Source: an uncultured Muribaculaceae bacterium
GTDB taxonomy: Bacteria; Bacteroidota; Bacteroidia; Bacteroidales; Muribaculaceae
Reading direction: 5' to 3'
NCBI GenBank assembly: GCA_905207535.1
Contig: CAJLLX010000078.1
Span: 1 to 9,637, forward strand
Length of the DNA stretch: 9,637 bases
Shown piece after piece: positions 1 to 6,157 of the stretch (position 1 is the first letter of the stretch; each line of letters starts with the position of its first letter). The notes under the pieces are model-generated. The model saw only the letters and a list, made by a program, of their open reading frames with translations. It had not been told where the DNA came from and did not search any database. The translations under genes were made by a program, and so were the position numbers.

Positions 1-153
1 ATTCAATGAGGAACGAGTCGCAAATAAATCTCTCTATTTTGATGCGGTTGCCCTGCATGTTAATTTGCCAAAACCGCTGTAAACGACTGTGAACTATCGT
101 GTGAGACTCCGCCGGGGCGTTACATCTTTTTTAACTCTCGGGGAGCAAACATC

Positions 154-168
154 CACGCCCACGGCGTG
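154..168. promoter_or_regulatory. Inverted repeat just upstream of a -7 box
   Basis: A perfect 6-bp inverted repeat (CACGCC, 3-nt spacer, GGCGTG) ends three bases before the putative -7 box at 172-179. It occupies the space where RNA polymerase contacts the promoter of the small gene, so it could be a repressor operator. It is short, and GC-rich chance palindromes are common. Confidence 0.3.
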
Positions 169-171
169 TTA

Positions 172-179
172 TACTTTTG
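172..179 (+). promoter_or_regulatory. Putative Bacteroidetes -7 promoter element of the small membrane-protein gene
   Basis: TACTTTTG matches the Bacteroidetes -7 consensus TAnnTTTG exactly. No TTTG-like -33 element lies at the expected distance upstream (about 148-151 reads AAAC), so the promoter may be weak or activator-dependent. Transcription would start near 185 and give a leader of about 80 nt before the ATG at 268. Confidence 0.4.
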
Positions 180-187
180 AATCGCGA

Positions 188-217
188 AGAGACCGCGGCC
201 CGGGCGCTGAGGTCTCT
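188..217 (+). other. Leader hairpin upstream of the small gene
   Basis: The arms AGAGACC (188-194) and GGTCTCT (211-217) pair perfectly over 7 bp and enclose a GC-rich 16-nt loop that itself contains the palindrome GCCCGGGC. It would lie at the very 5' end of a transcript from the 172-179 promoter, where it could stabilise the RNA. The following 50 bases are A-rich and unstructured, as usual before a Bacteroidetes start codon. No known riboswitch was recognised. Confidence 0.35.
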
Positions 218-267
218 CCCCCGACCGACAACTAAAACTAACCAACTGAGATTAAACAACCGAAATT

Positions 268-435
268 ATGGAAACTTATCGTCATTGCCGCCGCTGCCAC
301 CATGCACTGGCCATTGCAAAATTCATCCTTCAGACCGCTACGGTGGTCACCGGTATCCTGGCCGTTCATGAGCTCGACCGCATCCATCACCGTCTGAAAA
401 AAATCGAGAAGAAAGAGCAGCACCATCTGCTCTGA
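268..435 (+). CDS. Small single-pass membrane protein, 55 aa, unknown function
   Basis: Not a family I can name. The 55-residue product has a short N-terminus with Cys7-Arg-Arg-Cys10-His-His, one hydrophobic stretch at about residues 13-33 (AIAKFILQTATVVTGILAV) long enough to cross a membrane once, and a highly basic, helix-prone tail (residues 34-53, rich in Lys, His and Glu). ATG was chosen because the preceding bases are A-rich (AACAACCGAAATT) and because a promoter and hairpin leader lie upstream and a strong hairpin downstream, so it resembles a free-standing transcription unit. The CxxCH sequence resembles a haem c site, but there is no cleavable signal peptide, so a metal site or chance is likelier. 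Caution: the ORF is short and other frames here are also open. Confidence 0.5.
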   Translation: METYRHCRRCHHALAIAKFILQTATVVTGILAVHELDRIHHRLKKIEKKEQHHLL

Positions 436-474
436 CCGCTTTCCGACTCATTTTCGGTGATTGAAGAAAGAATA

Positions 475-513
475 CACAGGCGCGGTGTCCGCTTCCCGGA
501 TGCCGCGCCTGTG
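475..513 (+). terminator. Strong 17-bp hairpin, probable transcript end of the small gene
   Basis: Arms 475-491 and 497-513 pair along all 17 positions as plus-strand RNA: 11 Watson-Crick pairs (CACAGGCGCGG with CCGCGCCTGTG), two G-U wobbles, then four more pairs (TCCG/CGGA), closing a 5-nt loop CTTCC. The wobbles become A-C mismatches in minus-strand RNA, so the structure is better as plus-strand RNA. It lies 39 bp after the small gene and 55 bp before the topA promoter. No U-tract follows, so it may be a 3'-end stabiliser or processed end rather than a classical intrinsic terminator. Confidence 0.5.
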
Positions 514-568
514 CTCTGGCAGCATATCCCCCGTTTCCGTGCCTTGAGCTGCTAAAAATCGCGGGTAA

Positions 569-601
569 TTTGTGAGATACGCAAATTTTTCGCTAATTTT
601 G
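569..601 (+). promoter_or_regulatory. Bacteroidetes-type promoter of topA
   Basis: TTTG at 569-572, a 21-bp spacer, then TAATTTTG at 594-601 match the -33/-7 consensus (TTTG and TAnnTTTG) exactly. The predicted start site is near 607, giving a leader of about 46 nt that is A/T-rich before the ATG at 654 and has no Shine-Dalgarno sequence. Confidence 0.7.
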
Positions 602-653
602 CCGCGATTTCTCCGCCACACATTAATTAAAAGAAATTTTTACAGGCAACACC

Positions 654-2978
654 ATGGTTAAGAACCTCGTCATAGTAGAGTCCCCCTCAAAAGCTAAAAC
701 AATCGGAAAATTTCTCGGCCCCGACTATACCGTCATGTCGAGCTACGGCCACATACGCGATCTGCGCAAGCACAAATTCTCCATCGACGTAGACCATGGC
801 TTCGAGCCTGAATATGAGATCCCCGACGATAAGAAGGCGCTCGTATCAGACCTTCGCAAGGCCGCCAAGGAGGCACAGATGGTGTGGCTCGCTTCCGATG
901 AGGACCGCGAGGGAGAGGCTATAGCCTGGCATCTCTACGAGGTGCTCAAACTGAAGCCCGAAAACACCCGCCGCATCGCCTTCCACGAAATCACGCGGCA
1001 GGCCATCCTCGATGCCATAGCGCATCCGCGCACCATCGACCTCAACATGGTCGACTCGCAGCAGGCCCGCCGAGTGCTCGACCGCATCGTGGGCTTCGAG
1101 CTGTCGCCGGTGCTGTGGAAGAAAATCAAACCTGCGCTGTCGGCCGGCCGCGTGCAGTCGGTGGCCGTGAGGCTCATCATGGAGCGCGAGAACGAGATCA
1201 AGCGCTTCGTGCCTGAAGAATATTACCGCGTGAACGCCACGCTGGCTACTCCCGCCGGGGAGGAGGTCAACGCCGAGCTCTCTCGCCGTCTCACCGGCAA
1301 GGAGGCAGCCCGCGATTTCCTCAGCGACTGCGCCGACACCACCTTTACCGTGACCGATGTGGCCGTGCGCCCTGTGAAAAAGTCGCCCGCTCCCCCCTTC
1401 ACCACCTCCACCCTGCAGCAGGAGGCCGCCCGCAAGCTCGGATTTACTGTAAGCCAGACCATGATGGTGGCTCAGCGCCTCTACGAGGCCGGACACATCA
1501 CCTACATGCGTACCGACTCGCTCAATCTCTCCTCGCTGGCCATCGACGCCATCAGCAAGGAGATCACCTCGGCCATGGGGTCGGAATTTCTCAAGGTGCG
1601 CCACTACCACACCAGCTCCAAGGGCGCTCAGGAGGCTCACGAGGCTATCCGTCCGACATACGTCGACAAACAGACCATCGACGGCACGCCCCAGGAGAAG
1701 CGCCTCTATTCGCTGATCTGGAAGCGCACCATGGCCTCGCAGATGGCCGACGCCGAGATAGAGAAGACCACAGTGGAGATTCAGCCGGCGTCGCGTCCGG
1801 AGCATTTCAGCGTCAAGGGTGAGGTGATCACCTTCCCCGGCTTCCTCAATGTCTACATCGAGAGCCGCGACGACGACGCAGCCGACGACACCACCGACGG
1901 CATGCTCCCCGCCATGCGCAAGGGCGATGTGATGACCCTGCGCTCGCTCATTGCCACCGAGCGCTTCACCCAGCAGCCGCCGCGCTACACCGAGGCCTCG
2001 CTGGTGAAGAAGATGGAGGAGCTGGGGATCGGCCGCCCGTCGACCTACGCCCCCACCATTTCCACCATCCAGCAGCGCGAATATGTGGAGAAGGGCGAGA
2101 AGCCCGGCACCGAGCGCTCCTACGCCGTGCTGACCCTCGCCAATGGCAAAATCACCGAAACAGAGCGCACCGAGACCGTAGGCTCGGAGCGCGACAAACT
2201 GATACCCACCGACATAGGCGAGGTGGTCAACGACTTCCTCACCGACTACTTCCCCGACATCCTCGACTACGACTTCACCGCCCGCATCGAGGAGAAATTC
2301 GACGAAATCGCCGAGGGCAAACTGCGCTGGAACAGCGAGATAGAGCAGTTCTACTCCAAATTCCACCCCACGGTAGACTCGGCCATGAACATCCGCCTGG
2401 AGCACAAGGTAGGCGAGCGCGTGCTGGGCAAAGACCCCGCCACCGGCAAACAGGTGTCGGTGAAAATCGGGCGTTTCGGCCCGATGATCCAGCTCGGCGA
2501 CGGCGAGGGGGAGGAGAAGCCTCAGTTTGCCTCTCTGCTCAAAGGGCAATCGGTGAGCACCATCACCCTCGAGGAGGCGCTCAAGCTCTTTGAATACCCG
2601 CGCAACATCGGCGAATACGAAGAGAAGCCCGTCACCGTGGCTATCGGCCGTTTCGGGCCCTATGTGAAGCACGACGGCAAATTCGTGTCCATCCCCAAGG
2701 AGATGTCGCCGGCCCACATCACCCTCGACGAGGCCATAGAACTGATCGATGCCAAGCGCGTGGCCGAGGCCAACCGCCTCGTCAAGACCTTCGACGAGGA
2801 GCCCGACCTGCAGATCCTCAACGGGCGCTATGGCGTATACATCTCCTACAAGAAGGGTAACTACAAGATACCCAAGACGGTAGCCGACCCCGCCGCCCTC
2901 ACCCTCGAAGAGGCTATGGAGATAGTGCGGGCCCAGGACGCCAAGCCCCGCCGCACATCGCGTGCCAAAAAAAAATAA
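654..2978 (+). CDS. topA: DNA topoisomerase I (type IA)
   Basis: Relaxes negatively supercoiled DNA by cutting one strand through a 5'-phosphotyrosine link. The 774-aa length is normal for the order. The N-terminal Toprim domain starts with LVIVESPSKAKTIGKFLG (catalytic Glu9) and has the acidic motif DEDREGEA (Asp82, Asp84, Glu86). The active-site tyrosine is Tyr284 in HITYMRTDS. Type IA motifs continue through AGRVQSVAVRLI (about 164-175) and GIGRPSTYAPT. The C-terminal third carries topoisomerase C-terminal repeats with GRFGP or GRYGVY cores (near 2469, 2649 and 2824) instead of the tetracysteine zinc fingers of the E. coli enzyme, and a Lys/Arg-rich tail. The start at 654 gives the conserved N-terminus and follows a consensus promoter. 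The gene ends in a run of nine A's (three Lys codons) before TAA. It is probably co-transcribed with the pseudouridine synthase gene that starts 9 bp later. Confidence 0.97.
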   Translation: MVKNLVIVESPSKAKTIGKFLGPDYTVMSSYGHIRDLRKHKFSIDVDHGFEPEYEIPDDKKALVSDLRKAAKEAQMVWLASDEDREGEAIAWHLYEVLKLKPENTRRIAFHEITRQAILDAIAHPRTIDLNMVDSQQARRVLDRIVGFELSPVLWKKIKPALSAGRVQSVAVRLIMERENEIKRFVPEEYYRVNATLATPAGEEVNAELSRRLTGKEAARDFLSDCADTTFTVTDVAVRPVKKSPAPPFTTSTLQQEAARKLGFTVSQTMMVAQRLYEAGHITYMRTDSLNLSSLAIDAISKEITSAMGSEFLKVRHYHTSSKGAQEAHEAIRPTYVDKQTIDGTPQEKRLYSLIWKRTMASQMADAEIEKTTVEIQPASRPEHFSVKGEVITFPGFLNVYIESRDDDAADDTTDGMLPAMRKGDVMTLRSLIATERFTQQPPRYTEASLVKKMEELGIGRPSTYAPTISTIQQREYVEKGEKPGTERSYAVLTLANGKITETERTETVGSERDKLIPTDIGEVVNDFLTDYFPDILDYDFTARIEEKFDEIAEGKLRWNSEIEQFYSKFHPTVDSAMNIRLEHKVGERVLGKDPATGKQVSVKIGRFGPMIQLGDGEGEEKPQFASLLKGQSVSTITLEEALKLFEYPRNIGEYEEKPVTVAIGRFGPYVKHDGKFVSIPKEMSPAHITLDEAIELIDAKRVAEANRLVKTFDEEPDLQILNGRYGVYISYKKGNYKIPKTVADPAALTLEEAMEIVRAQDAKPRRTSRAKKK

Positions 2979-2987
2979 CAGCTTGAT

Positions 2988-3908
2988 ATGAAGAGACTTC
3001 CCACAAAACCGGGCGCTGAGAAGCGCCGGTTCACACCCGATGTGGTGCGCACCTATGCCCCAGAGGCTCCCGCCGAGTTGATGGCCTTTCTCATCGCCTC
3101 GATGCCCGACCAGAAGCGCACCACCGTGAAAGAGATGCTCAAATATGGCCAGGTGATGGTCAACGGGCAGGTGCAGAAGCAGTTTAACCTCCCCCTGCAG
3201 CCCGGCGACGAGGTGAAAGTCAATTTCACCCGCCCCTTCGTGGTGTTCTACAACCGGCGCCTGCAGCTGGTGTACGAAGACGATGACATCATCGTCATAA
3301 ACAAAGGGTACGGACTGCTCTCCATGGGCACCGACAAGATCAAGGAGGGTACCGCCTACAGCATTGTGCGCGAGTATCTTAAGACCAAGGATCCCTCCAA
3401 CAAGCTCTTCATCGTGCACCGCCTCGACCAGCACACCTCGGGGCTGATGCTGATGGCCAAATCTATCGAAGCCAAAGAGCGGCTGCAGCACAACTGGAAC
3501 AACATGGTGCGCCGCCGCCAGTATGTGTGCGTCACCGAAGGGAAACTCGACCCCGCCGACGGCGAGGTGCGCAGCTATCTGGCTGAAAATTCGCAGCATC
3601 TGGTCTACTCTACCGACAACCCCGAGGAGGGGAAGCTTGCCCTAACCCGCTATAAGACACTCAAATCGGCCAACGGCTACACCCTGGCCGAAGTGGAGCT
3701 GGAGACAGGGCGCAAGAATCAGATCCGCGTGCACATGCACGACCTGGGGCACTCCATAGCCGGCGACCGCCGCTACGGGGCCAAGACTTCGCCCATCCAC
3801 CGTCTCTGCCTCCATGCGCGCACCATCAGCTTCATCCACCCCATGAGCCGTAGGCTGATGGAGTTCGCCACCCCCATCCCGGCCTCCTTCCTCGGCATGG
3901 TGAAATAG
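2988..3908 (+). CDS. RluA-family RNA pseudouridine synthase with S4 domain
   Basis: Converts specific uridines in 23S rRNA (or tRNA) to pseudouridine in the cytoplasm; the exact target cannot be read from the sequence. In 306 aa the order is a basic N-terminus, an S4 RNA-binding domain (about residues 30-78, with VMVNGQ and LQPGDEVKV), then the catalytic domain. The signature HRLDQHTSG places the catalytic aspartate at Asp147, and the later motif GRKNQIRVHM (241-250) followed by GDRRYGA is the second family hallmark. The residue after the Asp varies within the family, so Gln148 is not a defect. An S4 domain fused to this type of catalytic domain suits an RluC/RluD-like rRNA enzyme. It is 9 bp downstream of topA in the same frame and direction, so the two are almost certainly an operon. 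Confidence 0.94.
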   Translation: MKRLPTKPGAEKRRFTPDVVRTYAPEAPAELMAFLIASMPDQKRTTVKEMLKYGQVMVNGQVQKQFNLPLQPGDEVKVNFTRPFVVFYNRRLQLVYEDDDIIVINKGYGLLSMGTDKIKEGTAYSIVREYLKTKDPSNKLFIVHRLDQHTSGLMLMAKSIEAKERLQHNWNNMVRRRQYVCVTEGKLDPADGEVRSYLAENSQHLVYSTDNPEEGKLALTRYKTLKSANGYTLAEVELETGRKNQIRVHMHDLGHSIAGDRRYGAKTSPIHRLCLHARTISFIHPMSRRLMEFATPIPASFLGMVK

Positions 3909-3910
3909 CC

Positions 3911-3938
3911 GGGGGGAGGCTTTAGGGGGGAGGCTTTA
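3911..3938. repeat. Perfect 14-bp tandem duplication at the convergent gene junction
   Basis: GGGGGGAGGCTTTA occurs twice back to back (3911-3924 and 3925-3938), filling the gap between the converging stop codons at 3908 and 3936. Read on the minus strand each copy begins with TAA, and the right-hand copy supplies the stop codon of the fucosyltransferase gene. A related sequence (GGGGGCGGAGGCTTCAGG) lies at the start of the same gene, 4896-4913. No terminator hairpin was found between the two genes. Confidence 0.8.
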
Positions 3939-4895
3939 GGATTTGGACTTCAGGCGGGCGAGGAAGCGGAAGAGGCGGCTGGAATAGAGGGGGAGCATGA
4001 GGGCGGCGCGCCGCCGGCGCAGGGCGCTTTCGGCGTAGGGGATGATGAAGGATTGCCGTGTGGTGGCGATTCGGTCGAGGAAATCGGTGAGGCGGTCGGT
4101 GAAGCGGTGATCGGAGGTGAGCCGCGGTGCTCGGAGCATGGCGAGATAGGCGCTGTCGTCGCTGTCGAGCCTGCGAAGCCTGTCGATGAGGGCATCGATG
4201 GTGGGATAGTCGGCTGCATTGACGAAGGCTTCGGGATTGAAGTCGGTTTTGGCGATGTCGCTGCCCCAGTAGATCGGCACGGTGGGCGCTGCGAAGGCGT
4301 CGACAATCTTTTCGGTGACATAGCCGGGCACCATGGAATTTTCGAGCGCGAGATTGAATTTGTAATGGCGGAGGAAGTCGATTTTATCGGCGACGCATCC
4401 GCCGGTGTTGTTGCGGAAGCGCCCTCCGTAGGCCAGCGGGCGGAAGGCATCGACGGCGTCGATGATTTTCAGGCGCATAGGGTCGCAGTCGCCATAGTTG
4501 CGGAGCACCATGGAGCAAAATCCGCGGCCGAGGGCCTCGTCGTCGCTGATAGGGGGCGGATTGAGCGCCCGCTCATACTGATAGAACAAGTAGAGGGGGA
4601 AGCGCAGATGGCGCGGTCCGAAAGAGATGGCGTGAAAGGAGATGGCGTAGTCGCACTCGTTGAAGTCAGGGATATCGTTCTCGCCGGTGAAATAGACCTT
4701 GATGCAGCCGGAGTAGTCGTAGTGCGACGGGCCTTTACCGGCGCAGCGGGAATAGAAGAGGATATCGGGGGTGTCGGGCGAGGCGGCGTCGAGCACCGTT
4801 ACGCGATGACGCGCCGCGAGGGCATCGACAAGGGGATTGTGATGCGGGTCGAACGACGACCAGAATTCCACAAATTTTACGGTTATATCACTCAT
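3936..4895 (-). CDS. GT10 family alpha-1,3/4-fucosyltransferase
   Basis: Transfers fucose from GDP-fucose to a glycan acceptor, giving Lewis-type or related surface sugars. The decisive evidence is the GT10 donor-binding signature at residues 178-211 (YKFNLALENS, then GYVTEKIVDAF, then VPIYWG), plus the upstream conserved stretch YFTGENDIPDFNECDYAISF (68-87), as in Helicobacter pylori fucosyltransferases. At 319 aa it is a short bacterial form without the heptad repeats of the H. pylori enzymes. The C-terminus (RRRRAALMLPLYSSRLFRFLARLKSK) is basic and amphipathic, suggesting peripheral attachment to the inner membrane. The frame is open further upstream, but ATG at 4895 starts directly at the conserved fold, whereas a start at 5048 would overlap the neighbouring gene. 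It lies 31 bp after the radical SAM gene, probably in one operon. The fucose linkage and acceptor are unknown. Confidence 0.9.
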   Translation of the reverse strand: MSDITVKFVEFWSSFDPHHNPLVDALAARHRVTVLDAASPDTPDILFYSRCAGKGPSHYDYSGCIKVYFTGENDIPDFNECDYAISFHAISFGPRHLRFPLYLFYQYERALNPPPISDDEALGRGFCSMVLRNYGDCDPMRLKIIDAVDAFRPLAYGGRFRNNTGGCVADKIDFLRHYKFNLALENSMVPGYVTEKIVDAFAAPTVPIYWGSDIAKTDFNPEAFVNAADYPTIDALIDRLRRLDSDDSAYLAMLRAPRLTSDHRFTDRLTDFLDRIATTRQSFIIPYAESALRRRRAALMLPLYSSRLFRFLARLKSKS

Positions 4896-4926
4896 GGGGG
4901 CGGAGGCTTCAGGCGACAAGGGGAGA

Positions 4927-5994
4927 TCAGAGATGGACGAAGTGGCACTTGGCGCAGAAAGGATGGGGCTTACCGCTGACCCATGTGGCGCGGAGGGCTT
5001 GCGCCTCAGGCGAGTTGAGGACGTCGATGACAGGCTTTTGGGTGACATCGCCGAAGCAGTATTCGTCGGTGAAGGGTTTGGCGCAGCAGGGGGGCACCTT
5101 GCCGTCGTAGTTGATCTGGAAATGATTCCACATCAGGGGGCATTTGCGGATGCCGGGATCGCCGGGAAAATCGAGGCCTGTGACCTCAATCTCGGGGTGG
5201 AGGGCCGCTTCGGCCTTGGTAGCGACTACGACCTCGAGAAACTCGGGAGTGGAGAAAAATTTGTAATAGTCGAGGGGCACGGAGGTGGCGCATGCCAGAT
5301 TGAAGTAGGTGAAATTGACGAACCCTACGTGATGCTCGGCGGCATATTTCACCAGCGCCGGCATGTCGCGGAAGTTCTTTTTGGTGATGACCATGTTGAA
5401 CATCAGGTCGATATCGCGGTCGCGGACCAGAGGCGTGAGAGCGCGGAGATTGGCGTCGAGATTGGCGAAAGTGCCGCCGTGGCGGATAGTGTCGTAGGTG
5501 TCTCCGACGCCGTCGATTGAGATCTGTACAGTGTCGATATGAGGCAACACCGGGGTGATTCGCTCGATAAAGCCGGGGTGGTTGGCGTTGGTGGAGATGA
5601 AAATGACGATGCTTTTCTTCTTGGATTTGATATATTTGGCCACCTCCACGAGGTTGGGCGCAAAAAGGGTCTCCCCCATACCGGTGAGGCCCATCGACTG
5701 GACGTAGGGGTAAGTCTGGTCGATGATTTTCTTGGCGAGAGCGGTGTCCATGTTGCCCATCACGAGCTTCTTGCCGAAATCGTATTCGCGCGGGCAGGTG
5801 ATGCAATGTAGATTGCATTTGTTGGTGAGCTCCAGCGAGAGGGTGGTAGGGAAGGGAATGGGGATGGATGCATCGCGCTTGTATTTACCGCGCACTGTCT
5901 TGATGAAATTGCGGGAAAACTTGAGGAGGTCGGCATTGAGGGATGTCTTCCTCACTATGAGCCAGGCTTTATGTAGTTTGCGTTTAGTGATCAT
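4927..5994 (-). CDS. Radical SAM protein with C-terminal SPASM-type domain
   Basis: An S-adenosylmethionine radical enzyme of unknown substrate. The [4Fe-4S]-SAM motif is Cys60-NLH-Cys64-IT-Cys67 in LELTNKCNLHCITCPRE. A GGE-like SAM-binding motif follows (GMGETLFAP, 105-113), with barrel strands at IVIFISTNA and VQISIDGV. The C-terminal region has Cys285, then DGKVPPCC (Cys303/304), Cys313 and a final Cys347-AK-Cys350, the usual layout of a SPASM/twitch domain holding at least one auxiliary iron-sulfur cluster. The 355-aa length is normal. The N-terminal ~48 residues are basic with no signal peptide, so it is cytoplasmic. SPASM proteins modify peptides, proteins or sugars; no precursor peptide gene was seen nearby. 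The close downstream GT10 gene suggests a role in glycan or glycoconjugate synthesis, which is inference. The start ATG at 5994 follows A/T-rich sequence. Confidence 0.9.
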   Translation of the reverse strand: MITKRKLHKAWLIVRKTSLNADLLKFSRNFIKTVRGKYKRDASIPIPFPTTLSLELTNKCNLHCITCPREYDFGKKLVMGNMDTALAKKIIDQTYPYVQSMGLTGMGETLFAPNLVEVAKYIKSKKKSIVIFISTNANHPGFIERITPVLPHIDTVQISIDGVGDTYDTIRHGGTFANLDANLRALTPLVRDRDIDLMFNMVITKKNFRDMPALVKYAAEHHVGFVNFTYFNLACATSVPLDYYKFFSTPEFLEVVVATKAEAALHPEIEVTGLDFPGDPGIRKCPLMWNHFQINYDGKVPPCCAKPFTDEYCFGDVTQKPVIDVLNSPEAQALRATWVSGKPHPFCAKCHFVHL

Positions 5995-6123
5995 TGTAGA
6001 AGGGGGTTAATTCCTGCCGGGGAGTGGCCAAATGTGGCGAAATCACGAAGTTACAAAAAAAGCCGGGAAGGTAGCGGGCAGCGATTGTTAAAAAATATTA
6101 TAGCGGGAAGAGAGGGAGGAGGA

Positions 6124-6147
6124 TTATCACGCGAGCTCGCGTGATAA
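6124..6147. terminator. Perfect 24-bp palindrome downstream of comM
   Basis: Arms TTATCACGCGAG (6124-6135) and CTCGCGTGATAA (6136-6147) are exact reverse complements with no spacer. As RNA this gives a stem of about 10 bp with an AGCT tetraloop. It begins 10 bp after the comM stop codon and lies about 130 bp before the radical SAM gene. The minus-strand sequence after it is pyrimidine-rich (TCCTCCTCCC) but lacks a clean U-run, so either a transcription end or a protein-binding operator for the next gene is possible. TGATAA near both ends places stop codons on both strands. Confidence 0.55.
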
Positions 6148-6157
6148 CTGGACGGGG

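Noticed and set aside
2967..2978. Run of nine A's at the 3' end of topA as a programmed slippage site
   Set aside because: It simply encodes three lysines of the basic tail before TAA. A shift to the other frame would add only a few residues before a stop, so there is no sign of a functional frameshift.
3429..3455. Glutamine after the catalytic Asp of the pseudouridine synthase (HRLDQHTSG) as an inactivating change
   Set aside because: The position after the Asp varies among active family members (for example Met in E. coli RluA), and the other motifs are intact.
846..3599. A 917-codon open frame on the minus strand opposite topA and the pseudouridine synthase gene
   Set aside because: Its codons are exact reverse complements of the topA/synthase codons (the two genes share one frame), so it stays open simply because the sense genes avoid TTA, CTA and TCA codons. 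The product is His/Gly/Leu-rich with no recognisable domain.
4896..5048. A 51-codon N-terminal extension of the fucosyltransferase starting at 5048
   Set aside because: It overlaps the 3' end of the radical SAM gene and is a Ser/Pro/Arg-rich low-complexity sequence unlike any GT10 N-terminus; ATG at 4895 fits the family.
4053..5520. Long plus-strand frames (4053-4979 and 4894-5520) opposite the fucosyltransferase and radical SAM genes
   Set aside because: Gly/Asp/Val-rich shadow translations of GC-rich genes on the other strand, without motifs; the minus-strand genes have clear catalytic signatures.
6055..6079. GCC...GGC followed by T7 on the minus strand, a possible terminator before the radical SAM gene
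   Set aside because: Only 3 bp pair before mismatches, too weak to call; the 24-bp palindrome at 6124-6147 is a better candidate for the comM transcript end.
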